Source: Nocardia camponoti | GTDB lineage: Bacteria; Actinomycetota; Actinomycetes; Mycobacteriales; Mycobacteriaceae | Length of the DNA stretch: 64,000 bases | Assembly (NCBI RefSeq): GCF_014646135.1 | Contig: NZ_BMMW01000001.1 | Span: 1,712,072-1,776,071, forward strand | Direction of reading: 5' to 3' | Part shown: positions 54,814 through 62,077 of the stretch, in pieces | How the letters are laid out: the number at the start of each line of letters is the position of its first letter | How positions within the stretch are numbered: the stretch's first letter is position 1 | Position numbers and translations under genes: made by a program | Notes under the pieces: model-generated | Seen by the model: only the letters and a program-made list of their open reading frames with translations | Told to the model about the DNA's origin: nothing | The model's database searches: none

Positions 54814-55496
54814 CGGTACGCGCGATCGTCATCGACATCGAGGGCACAACGAGCCCCACCGATTCGGTGCGCACGGACCTGTACGGGTACACCGAGGCGA
54901 ACCTACCGCGCTGGTTGGCCGAAAACCCTGACGGCGCAGCCGATTTGGTGCTTTCCCAGACGCGCGAGCTGGCCAACGAACCGGATGCGTCAGCGGCACG
55001 AGTAGCCGAAATCCTCACGGACTGGCTGCATTCCGACGTGAAGGCTGAACCGCTGAAGGCGGCGCAGGGCGCGATTTGCGCGGAGGGTTTTCGAGCGGGC
55101 GATCTAGCTGGCCGCTTCTTCCCCGATGTGGCCCCAGCTTTGCGCACCTGGCACGCGTCCGGCATCCCCCTTTACGTTTATTCATCGGGTTCCGAACGCA
55201 ACCAACGAGATTGGTTCCGCTACGCCGAGGTCGGCGACTTGTCAGATGTACTCGCAGGCCACTTCGACCTAGTGACCGCAGGCCCCAAACGCGACCGCGC
55301 GTCGTACGAGTCGATCGCGAAGGCAATCGAGGTCCCGCCGTCCGAGATACTGTTCCTGTCCGACCATCCAGACGAGCTGGACGCAGCTGTAGAGGCAGGT
55401 TGGCAGGTAGTCGGCGTAGCACGCCCTGGCGAACCCAACACCCCTTGGGCCCCGCACCGCTGGGTGTCGACGTTCGCCGAGGTGGACCCGAAGTAG
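54810..55496 (+). CDS. mtnC: 2,3-diketo-5-methylthiopentyl-1-phosphate enolase-phosphatase
   Basis: A 228-residue HAD-superfamily enzyme that enolises and dephosphorylates diketo-MTP-1-P to acireductone, the substrate of MtnD. HAD motif I is IVIDIEGTTSPTDSV with Asp9 and Glu11; motif II is LYVYSSGSERNQRDWF; motif III Lys is in AGPKRDRASYES; and motif IV is EILFLSDHPDELDAAVEAGW. The start is GTG 54810 overlapping the mtnD stop by four bases, which shows translational coupling. It is the last gene of the mtnAB-mtnD-mtnC operon. Confidence 0.95.
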   Translation: MTVRAIVIDIEGTTSPTDSVRTDLYGYTEANLPRWLAENPDGAADLVLSQTRELANEPDASAARVAEILTDWLHSDVKAEPLKAAQGAICAEGFRAGDLAGRFFPDVAPALRTWHASGIPLYVYSSGSERNQRDWFRYAEVGDLSDVLAGHFDLVTAGPKRDRASYESIAKAIEVPPSEILFLSDHPDELDAAVEAGWQVVGVARPGEPNTPWAPHRWVSTFAEVDPK

Positions 55497-55596
55497 CGAC
55501 GTTGCCGGGTTGATCCGCGCCGCGTGACTGCCGTCGGGCACGGACGTTTACCAAAGTCGGTCCGTAGTCGCGCGACCGTCGGCCGCACCAGCGTGT

Positions 55597-55656
55597 GGGA
55601 CGTTTGCCGAGGTAAATGTGCGGGGTGGGACCTTTGCCGAGGTAGATGTGCGGCGG
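55597..55656. repeat. Two tandem 30-bp repeats
   Basis: GGGACGTTTGCCGAGGTAAA and onward (55597-55626) is followed directly by GGGACCTTTGCCGAGGTAGA and onward (55627-55656). A weaker third relative, with GGTAAACGTCC read on the other strand, is near 55545. The end of mtnC (55470-55483) shares the 14-base core ACGTTCGCCGAGGT. Confidence 0.75.
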
Positions 55657-55874
55657 TAGTGCGGCGGGCACGGCACAACGGTGTGCGCCCCTCGCTCACT
55701 CAGCGCCCGTCGAGCAGACCACTTAGTCTGCTAGACGTCAGCTTCCCCGACGCCAGGGATGCCCGCCACGCTGCAAGCTCCCCAGCTCCGGCGCTCGGTG
55801 CGAGTCAACAAGGCCAGTCAATCGGTGACGTGCACGCCCTCGCAGCAACGCGATGCCCCATGCAACAGCCGCGC

Positions 55875-56110
55875 CATTCGAATGTGCGTGGCGAACACCG
55901 GATCTTGGAGGTGGCGCGCAGTTGCTTGATGCGAAGCGAAGGGACGCGGTCGGCTGCAATCGGCTCTTCCGCAAAAAACGAGGGCGCCCCGGCCCGATAC
56001 ATTCGACCGTGCACCGTCGAGCACCCGAATCTCGAACGTTGCGCGCAGCCCGCGACGCGAAGCGAGCGGTCGCGCCCCTGCAATCGACACGTTCGAGCAA
56101 TCCCAGCCCC
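55875..56110. repeat. Diverged 125-bp direct repeat, two copies
   Basis: Both copies begin CATTCGA (55875 and 56000) and share in order GTGC, CGA-CACC, ATCT, GCGCGCAG, GA-GCGAAGCGA, GG-GCG and CTGCAATCG with variable bases between. Similarity is moderate, so the duplication is old or under structural constraint. Confidence 0.6.
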
Positions 56111-56150
56111 GCACCCGCGACCTCGAGGAGCGGCGGCCCCGCAGGGGCCG

Positions 56151-56240
56151 GTCGCGGCCGTCCGTCCGTTCAGGTGCCGTTGCGTAGGCGACGAAGGAGC
56201 AAGCAACGGTGCCTGAACGGACGGACCTCAGGGCCGCGAC
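56151..56240. repeat. Large imperfect inverted repeat
   Basis: GTCCGTCCGTTCAGGTGCCG (from 56160) continues to 56183 and pairs with 56203-56226 at 22 of 24 positions. An outer segment GTCGCGGCC (56151-56159) pairs with GGCCGCGAC (56232-56240) after a 5-base asymmetric bulge. The central loop is 19 bases. It could form a long hairpin or cruciform. Confidence 0.8.
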
Positions 56241-56451
56241 ACGCGCGCGCCAGCGCGCCAAAAACACAGTTATGTACCGAATCCCTCCACCGAATACCCG
56301 TGGCAATGGCGGGCGGTCTACAACCCGCCGCGTCAAGAACCCCCGACAGAAGCAGGCGGGCACTTTCCCTACAACGCAACCCCGGTTGTCTAACCATCGG
56401 AACCCCGCTCCTTCGTGACGCGCGGCGCAATGGCGGGGCAAGCCAATCGCA

Positions 56452-56850
56452 TTGACCGTCGCCGTCGCATTGCTCTCCACCGAAGCCAGTGTGATCGGCT
56501 GGATGGCCGCGGGCGCGAAAGGCGTGGCAATCGGGCTCTTTGGCATCGCGCTAATGAGTGGGCTCGCCTACCTGTACGTGACATTCCCGCCCCCGCGCGT
56601 CCACAAGGCGCTACGTCCACACACCTTCCCGGGCGCCCGCTTCGCCGCCAACTTCGCCAGCGACGCAGTGACAGTCGAAACCGCAACGTCGATCTGCTGC
56701 TACCCCTACGCAAATCTCACTCGCATCACCACCCACGACGCAATGACGCTGCTCTACCTAGGCCGCGCCCCCATGGTTTTCCCCCAGGAACTCTTCCCAC
56801 CCGAGATGCAACAAGCGTTGCGCGACAAGGGAATTCAAGTAACACCGTGA
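56452..56850 (+). CDS. YcxB-like small membrane protein
   Basis: A 132-residue frame starting at TTG 56452. A hydrophobic region covers residues 5-45 (SVIGWMAAGAKGVAIGLFGI and LMSGLAYLYVTF), giving one or two membrane helices. The C-terminal part, SICCYPYANLTRITTHDAMT, LLYLGRAPMVFPQELF and a final helix, resembles the YcxB-like domain (PF14317 type). The function is unknown. The start lies at the edge of the repeat-rich spacer and has no clear ribosome site, so the N-terminus may be altered or truncated by events there. Confidence 0.55.
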   Translation: MTVAVALLSTEASVIGWMAAGAKGVAIGLFGIALMSGLAYLYVTFPPPRVHKALRPHTFPGARFAANFASDAVTVETATSICCYPYANLTRITTHDAMTLLYLGRAPMVFPQELFPPEMQQALRDKGIQVTP

Positions 56851-56971
56851 GCTAGTCGACTTTGTGGGGATCAGTGATCCGTCGCCTTACCCGCACGCGC
56901 GTCACGCTACGACCAGTATCGCAGCAGGTCACACCATGACAACAGGGTACGACCTTTGACAGGATCGCCCT

Positions 56972-57448
56972 GTGACCGAGCGCGAAACCAAACCAACGCC
57001 CGCCCTTGACGACATCTCCAAGTTGATCATCGAACAGCTTCAGGAAGACGGGCGGCGGCCGTATGCCGCCATTGGGAAGGCGGTTGGGCTGTCGGAAGCC
57101 GCTGTGCGCCAACGTGTTCAGAAGTTGTCGGACGCGGGCATCATTCAGATTGTCGCGGTGACGGATCCGCTGCAAATCGGGCTCTTTCGCCAGGCGATGC
57201 TCGCGATCAATATCGACGGGCCCATTCGGCCCGTCGCCGACGCGTTGGCCGAGTTCGACGAGATCACCTATGTCGTGCAGGTGGCTGGTCGCTACGACGT
57301 GCTGTGCGAAGCCGTCTGCTCGGGCGACGAGGCGCTGCTCGACCTCGTCTCCAACAAGGTGCGCACCCTGCCTGGCGTTCGTGGCGCGGAGATCATGATG
57401 TATCTCGAGTTGCGCAAGCAGACTTACCGCTGGGGTTCAGCCCAATAG
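56972..57448 (+). CDS. Lrp/AsnC family transcriptional regulator
   Basis: A 158-residue regulator. The N-terminal helix-turn-helix is LDDISKLIIEQLQEDGRRPY, AAIGKAVGLSEAAVRQRVQK with LSDAGIIQIVAV after it. The C-terminal RAM ligand-binding domain includes AMLAINIDGPIRPVADALAE, ITYVVQVAGRYDVLCEAVCS and VRTLPGVRGAEIMMYLELRK. Such proteins form octamers and respond to amino acids. The start is GTG 56972. It lies 137 bp upstream of a class III aminotransferase gene on the same strand and probably controls that gene and the permease after it. A shared motif in their upstream regions supports this. Confidence 0.92.
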   Translation: MTERETKPTPALDDISKLIIEQLQEDGRRPYAAIGKAVGLSEAAVRQRVQKLSDAGIIQIVAVTDPLQIGLFRQAMLAINIDGPIRPVADALAEFDEITYVVQVAGRYDVLCEAVCSGDEALLDLVSNKVRTLPGVRGAEIMMYLELRKQTYRWGSAQ

Positions 57449-57584
57449 TCCGCAACGGATTTCGCAGTTAACATCCCGATAACACTGCTAAATCCACGGT
57501 CGCAAGCGAAACTAGCAACTGATTCGGTTGCAGCGACGGGAGGCGTGTGAGATAACCGAAGGGCAACCGATCCGAGGAGCCCTA

Positions 57585-58943
57585 GTGACTGCCAACCGTG
57601 AGCAGGCCATCCGCGACAACCTATTCCTGCACTTCACCGACCACACCGGCCGAACCGGTGCCGACACCCCGGTGATCGTGCGCGGCGAGGGCGCGTACCT
57701 CTACGACAGCACCGGCAAGCGTTACCTCGACGGGCTGGCGGGTCTGTTCGCGGTGCAGGTGGGCCACGGTCGCGAGGAACTAGCCGAAGCCGCCTATCGG
57801 CAAACCAAGGAGCTGGCGTACTTCCCGTTGTGGGGCTACGCCCATCCCACCGCGATCGACCTCGCCGCACGCTTAGCCGAAGCGGCTCCCGGCGACCTCA
57901 ACCGCGTCTTCTTCACCGTCAGTGGCGGCGAATCGGTCGAGACCGCATTCAAATTGATTCGCCAGTATTACAAAGCCACTGGTAAACCCAACAAACACAA
58001 AGCGATTAGCCGTTCGATGGCCTACCACGGCACCTCGATGGGCGCGCTGTCGATTACCGGTATTCCCGGTGCCAAAGCCGATTTCGAACCGCTCGTCCCC
58101 AGCACGATTCGCGTGCCGAACACCAATTTCTTCCGTGCCACCGAACACGCCGACGACTACGAGGCATACGGGCGCTGGGCCGCCGACCGCATCGAGGAAG
58201 CGATCCTGTTCGAAGGTGCGGATACGGTCGCCGCGGTATTCCTTGAGCCGGTGCAAAATACCGGCGGCTGTTTCGTTCCACCGCCAGGCTACTTCCAGCG
58301 GGTGCGTGAAATCTGCGACCAATACGACGTGATGCTGGTCTCCGATGAGGTGATTTGCGCATTCGGTCGCCTCGGCTACGACTTTGGCGCGACCAAATTC
58401 GGCTACCAACCCGACATCATCACCTGCGCGAAGGGCCTCACCTCGGGTTACGCGCCGCTCGGTGCGGTGCTGGTGAGCGACAAGATCATGGAACCATTCC
58501 GCAACGGCCACACCTTTATGCACGGGTCGACCTATGGCGGCCATCCGGTTTCGTGCGCGGTCGCGATGGCCAACCTCGATCTCATGGAGAAGGAAGATCT
58601 CAACGGTCACGTGTTGCGCACCGAGCCAGCCTTCCGTTCCACGCTCGAAAAGCTTGGTGATCTGCCCATTGTCGGTGACGTGCGCGGCGACGGGTTCTTC
58701 TTCGCTGTCGAACTCGTGAAGGATCGGGCGACCAAGGAACGGTTTACCGACGCCGAATCGCATCATGTACTCAAAGGCATTGTGTCGGAGAAATTGTTTG
58801 AGGCCGGCCTGCACTGTCGCGCTGACGACCGCGCCGAGCCGGTAATCCAGCTCGCGCCCCCGCTGATTTGCGACCAGCCGCAATTCGACGAGATGGAACA
58901 GGCGATCCGCTACGCGCTTACGGCGGCAATGCGGGCAATCTGA
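57585..58943 (+). CDS. Class III PLP-dependent aminotransferase
   Basis: A 452-residue aspartate-aminotransferase-superfamily fold III enzyme. The start is GTG 57585 after GAGGAGCCCTA. Motifs in order: YLYDSTGKRYLDGLAGLFAV, LAYFPLWGYAHPTAIDLA, FFTVSGGESVETAFKLIRQY (cofactor phosphate), AAVFLEPVQNTGGCFVPPPG, LVSDEVICAFGRLG with the PLP-binding Asp, and the Schiff-base Lys in ITCAKGLTSGYAPLGAVLVS. The family includes omega-amino acid, putrescine, beta-alanine and taurine aminotransferases using pyruvate or 2-oxoglutarate. Context (Lrp regulator upstream, amino acid permease downstream) points to amine or amino acid catabolism, but the substrate is open. Confidence 0.93.
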   Translation: MTANREQAIRDNLFLHFTDHTGRTGADTPVIVRGEGAYLYDSTGKRYLDGLAGLFAVQVGHGREELAEAAYRQTKELAYFPLWGYAHPTAIDLAARLAEAAPGDLNRVFFTVSGGESVETAFKLIRQYYKATGKPNKHKAISRSMAYHGTSMGALSITGIPGAKADFEPLVPSTIRVPNTNFFRATEHADDYEAYGRWAADRIEEAILFEGADTVAAVFLEPVQNTGGCFVPPPGYFQRVREICDQYDVMLVSDEVICAFGRLGYDFGATKFGYQPDIITCAKGLTSGYAPLGAVLVSDKIMEPFRNGHTFMHGSTYGGHPVSCAVAMANLDLMEKEDLNGHVLRTEPAFRSTLEKLGDLPIVGDVRGDGFFFAVELVKDRATKERFTDAESHHVLKGIVSEKLFEAGLHCRADDRAEPVIQLAPPLICDQPQFDEMEQAIRYALTAAMRAI

Positions 58944-59069
58944 TTCCGGCAGCCGCATTTCAGCAGGTCAGCGCGATATCTGCTAGAAACAATTCTTAAC
59001 TTGCGTATTTCGTTGACCAAAATGCCTGCGTAGCGCCCATAAGTGCGGAGAAACGGGAGACTGACGACG

Positions 59070-59106
59070 GAATCGGTTGTCGGAATCGGTAGACACAACC
59101 CGATTC
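59070..59106 (+). promoter_or_regulatory. Candidate Lrp-type operator upstream of the permease gene
   Basis: GGAATCGGTTGT and GGAATCGGTAGA occur 12 bases apart, followed by ACAACCCGATTC, which is inverted relative to the first. The related GATTCGGTTG occurs at 57521-57530, upstream of the aminotransferase gene. The shared core is AATCGGTTG. The rest of the 58944-59198 gap shows nothing else that I can name. Confidence 0.35.
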
Positions 59107-59198
59107 GAGGCCCACCATTTCGGTCATGAGCCGCCTCACATCGGTTCGGTTCCCACCCATCCCGGAGTTCTCTCCGGCCTCAACCACAAGGACCGACA

Positions 59199-60584
59199 AT
59201 GGTTGAAGCCCTTACGTCCACCGCGACGCCACCCCCTCCCCCTGCCGAGCCGGAGAAACTCACCCGAAGTATTGGCGTTTTCGGCGGAACGATGCTCACG
59301 CTGTCCTGCCTCACCCCAGCGTCGTCGCTTTTCGTGATTGTGCCGGGACTGCTGGAAACCCAGGGCACAGGCGCGGCGCTGACGTTGCTCATCGCCGCGC
59401 TGTTGTGTATCGGTGTCGCGTTCTGCTATTCGGAACTGGGCACCCTGGTTCCGAGCGCGGGCGGCGAATACGCGAGCACCGCGAAATTGCTTGGGCGCAA
59501 ACCAGCTTGGCTCGTGTTCGCGATCACGTTGGTTTCGGTGTTGTCGATTCCGGCGATTATGGCCGTCGGCACCGCGCAATACCTCGCGCCGCTTTTCGAT
59601 GCCGATCCGAAGATCGTCGGCGCGGGCGTGATGCTCCTTTCCCTCGCAATGGGTTTGGTGCACTTACGCACGAACGCGTGGGTGACCGGCGCGTTCCTCG
59701 TCCTTGAAGTGATCGCGGCAGGCATTGTGGCAGTACTGGGTTTCGCGCACACCGAGCGTGGCCTTTCGACCTTGATTCATCCCGAGGTCTTTGCCGACAA
59801 CGCCGCGTCGCCGATGACAATCGGGGTTCTGATTTCCGGTCTCGCCGTCGCGCTTTTCGCATTGCAGGGTTTCGCGACAGCGGTGTATTTGGTTGAGGAA
59901 ATGCATCAGCCGCGTCGCACTGTGGTGCGGACTGTGTTGTGGACGTTGGCGCTTGGCGCTGTTGTTGTCATTGTTCCGACGATCGCGATCACGCTCGGCG
60001 CGCCCGATCTGGCCGCGCTCGCCGGTGGCGATTTGCCCGCGATGGTGACCGCGTGGAGCAGCTCGGGCCTTTCGACTTTCGTGAGTCTGTGCATCGCGCT
60101 GGCAATCGTGAACGCGTGTGTGGTGATGGTGATTCAGAATTCGCGCGTGGTGTACGCGTCGGCGCGTGACCAGGCGTGGCCCGCTCCGGTGAACCGGGCG
60201 CTGACGAAGGTGAATCGGCTTGGCGCGCCGTGGATCGCGACGCTGGTGGTCGGGGTGCCGGGCGCTGCGCTGTGCTTTGTTGAGCTGACGGTGCTCGGCG
60301 AGGTGACATCGGTGGTGATCGTCGGCATGTACATGGCGATGGCGATCGGCGCGTTGGTGTCGCGTCGCGGTGGTCACCAGGAGTCGACCGCGTGGCGGAT
60401 GCCGTTGTGGCCGACGGTCCCGATCCTGACCTTGATCGCGTTGATCTACATCTTGACCCAGCAGGCCCCGCTGCCGTTGGCGATCACGGCTGGGGTGATC
60501 GCGGCCGCGTTCCTGTACTGGGGCCTGTACCTGCGCAAACACCCGACGGACCGGTGGTCGATCCAGGTGCCGAGCGAGACGTAG
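59199..60584 (+). CDS. APC superfamily amino acid/amine permease
   Basis: A 461-residue transporter with about twelve hydrophobic segments. The N-terminal APC helix breaks with the conserved LTLSCLTPASSLFVIVPGLL; later family segments are CYSELGTLVPSAGGEYASTA, FALQGFATAVYLVEEMHQPR and NSRVVYASARDQAWPAPVNR. A Pro-rich N-terminal stretch (TPPPPPAEPEK) precedes helix 1. The start is ATG 59199 after AAGGACCGACA. It probably imports the substrate of the aminotransferase just upstream, and both may answer to the Lrp regulator at 56972. The gene is convergent with the nar operon. Confidence 0.92.
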   Translation: MVEALTSTATPPPPPAEPEKLTRSIGVFGGTMLTLSCLTPASSLFVIVPGLLETQGTGAALTLLIAALLCIGVAFCYSELGTLVPSAGGEYASTAKLLGRKPAWLVFAITLVSVLSIPAIMAVGTAQYLAPLFDADPKIVGAGVMLLSLAMGLVHLRTNAWVTGAFLVLEVIAAGIVAVLGFAHTERGLSTLIHPEVFADNAASPMTIGVLISGLAVALFALQGFATAVYLVEEMHQPRRTVVRTVLWTLALGAVVVIVPTIAITLGAPDLAALAGGDLPAMVTAWSSSGLSTFVSLCIALAIVNACVVMVIQNSRVVYASARDQAWPAPVNRALTKVNRLGAPWIATLVVGVPGAALCFVELTVLGEVTSVVIVGMYMAMAIGALVSRRGGHQESTAWRMPLWPTVPILTLIALIYILTQQAPLPLAITAGVIAAAFLYWGLYLRKHPTDRWSIQVPSET

Positions 60585-60597
60585 GGCATTAGCTGGC

Positions 60598-60621
60598 GGC
60601 GGGTGCCGAATCGCACCCGCC
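60598..60621. terminator. Hairpin between the convergent permease and narI genes
   Basis: GGCGGGTGC (60598-60606) pairs perfectly with GCACCCGCC (60613-60621) across 6 bases. It lies in the 60-bp gap between two stop codons, and there is no T-run. Confidence 0.65.
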
Positions 60622-60644
60622 ACCAACGTCACGCCTCGCCAGAA

Positions 60645-61400
60645 CTACCACTTATCCGGGGTCACCGGCGCATCCCATGCCTTCGCGAACCGCGTCTTAT
60701 CGCGCGGCAAAACCTCCTTGCGGCGATACACGATGTACGGGCGCGTCAAGTAGCCGATCGGAGCGCTGAACATGTGGACCAAGCGCGTGTACGGCCACAC
60801 CGCGACCAACGCGAGGACGACGAGGCCGTGCAGTTGGAACGTCCACGGGACGCCGACCATCAGCGACGGTTCCGGCGTGATCGTGAACAAACTGCGGAAC
60901 CATGGCGACACCGTTTCGCGGTAGTTGTAGGTGCCCCACAGCAGGTTCGAACCCCATGTGTTCAGCAAGCCCGTCACTAACGCCAAGGTCAGCAGGGTGT
61001 ACATCAGCACGTCGTTGCGGCTCGTGTTCTTGCGGACGGCGGGAACAACGATGCGGCGGTAACACAAGATCGCGACGCCGGCCACGACCATCAGGCCCGC
61101 GACGGAACCCGCGCCAACCGCGACAATGTGGTACGCGTGTTCGGAAATCCCGACCGCGTGCGTCCACGATTCGGGGATCAACAAGCCCATCACGTGACCA
61201 CCGAACACCCCGAGCATGCCGAAGTGGAAAAGTGGACTACCCAGCTGCAACAGTCGCGATTCATAGATCTGCGACGAGCGCGTTGTCCAGCCGAATTGGT
61301 CGAAGCGGTAGCGCCAAACATGGCCAAGTACAAAGGAAGTCGCGGCGATGTAGGGCAGGATCAGCCACACGCCAGACGGAACAGGGATGGTGGCGTTCAT
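60645..61400 (-). CDS. narI: Respiratory nitrate reductase gamma subunit
   Basis: A 251-residue membrane cytochrome b subunit that takes electrons from menaquinol and passes them to NarH. Five helices are visible, at about residues 5-25, 55-75, 85-110, 125-145 and 180-200. Haem-ligand histidines appear in FVLGHVWRYRFDQFGW, GSPLFHFGMLGVFGGHVMGL and PWTFQLHGLVVLALVAVWPY with LVHMFSAPIGYLTRPYIVYR after it. The start ATG 61400 overlaps the narJ stop by four bases. It is the last gene of narGHJI. Confidence 0.96.
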   Translation of the reverse strand: MNATIPVPSGVWLILPYIAATSFVLGHVWRYRFDQFGWTTRSSQIYESRLLQLGSPLFHFGMLGVFGGHVMGLLIPESWTHAVGISEHAYHIVAVGAGSVAGLMVVAGVAILCYRRIVVPAVRKNTSRNDVLMYTLLTLALVTGLLNTWGSNLLWGTYNYRETVSPWFRSLFTITPEPSLMVGVPWTFQLHGLVVLALVAVWPYTRLVHMFSAPIGYLTRPYIVYRRKEVLPRDKTRFAKAWDAPVTPDKW

Positions 61401-62077
61401 CGACGACCTTCCTGGGAATCGAAAAGGGAGGGGTCGATGGCGAACGGGTCGAGGCCCACTTCTTCCTCCGGCGGACCTTCGGCGGCCAACTCGGCGATAC
61501 GACGACGGTCGGCGGTGGTGACGGGCGGCAATGTCGCCAATACGGCAGCCAAAGCGCCCGCATAAGGAGAACCGTTGTCGCTCAAGGAAAGTCGCAGCAG
61601 TTCCATGACGGGAACGTGCTCGCCAAGCAGTCGCTCGCCCCCGATGGGGTCGACGATCGCGGCGAATTCCAACAGCACTGGCAGGTGATCGGGCAGTTCT
61701 TCATCGCCCAATTCCGCGCCCGCTTGGCGATAGGCGTGTTTGAACCGCAGCAGCGCCATGCCGCGTTTGCGGGTGTCGCCGAACGCGTAAAACGTGAGGT
61801 GCATGCTGGACCGCCGCCGCATGTCGAAGGTCTCGACATACCGTTGTGCCACTTCGATTTCCGGCGTCGTACGCAGGTAGTCGAGCAGCGGAAGGAAGTG
61901 CGCGCGCACCTCTTCGGGGAGTTCCGCGATGGCCGAGTTCAGCGGGTCGAGCAGGGAAAGCAACTTTTCGCCGGGATAGTCGAGCAGCAACGCCGCCGCA
62001 CGCCACACTACGCGCCGCGCGTTCTCCGGCATCACCGTCACCGGTTCCGGCCGACGCCGGATCGACAAGAGACTCAT
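61397..62077 (-). CDS. narJ: Nitrate reductase assembly chaperone (delta)
   Basis: A 226-residue all-helical chaperone needed to insert the molybdenum cofactor into NarG; it is not part of the final enzyme. Family segments are VVWRAAALLLDYPGEKLLSL, YVETFDMRRRSSMHLTFYAF and GDTRKRGMALLRFKHAYRQ, with LPDHLPVLLEFAAIVDPIGG after them. The acidic C-terminus (PPEEEVGLDPFAIDPS) is typical. It overlaps narH and narI by four bases each. Confidence 0.96.
   Translation of the reverse strand: MSLLSIRRRPEPVTVMPENARRVVWRAAALLLDYPGEKLLSLLDPLNSAIAELPEEVRAHFLPLLDYLRTTPEIEVAQRYVETFDMRRRSSMHLTFYAFGDTRKRGMALLRFKHAYRQAGAELGDEELPDHLPVLLEFAAIVDPIGGERLLGEHVPVMELLRLSLSDNGSPYAGALAAVLATLPPVTTADRRRIAELAAEGPPEEEVGLDPFAIDPSLFDSQEGRR

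Larger units (their letters stand above)
55497..56451. other. Repeat-rich non-coding region, about 950 bp
   Basis: No open frame here has codon bias or protein similarity that I accept. The region instead holds several families of short direct repeats and one large inverted repeat, listed separately. Some short frames on both strands show repeated peptide units only because the DNA is repetitive. It may be a decayed mobile element, a site of repeat spread, or a structured RNA locus. Confidence 0.6.

Noticed and set aside
56170..56546. Cys/Arg-rich open frames on the minus strand in the spacer
   Set aside because: They span the inverted repeat, have no ribosome site, and their apparent repeated peptides follow from DNA repeats rather than coding constraint.
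60940..60960. GGTTCGAACCC resembling a tRNA T-loop
   Set aside because: It lies within narI coding sequence, and no acceptor, D or anticodon stem can be built around it.
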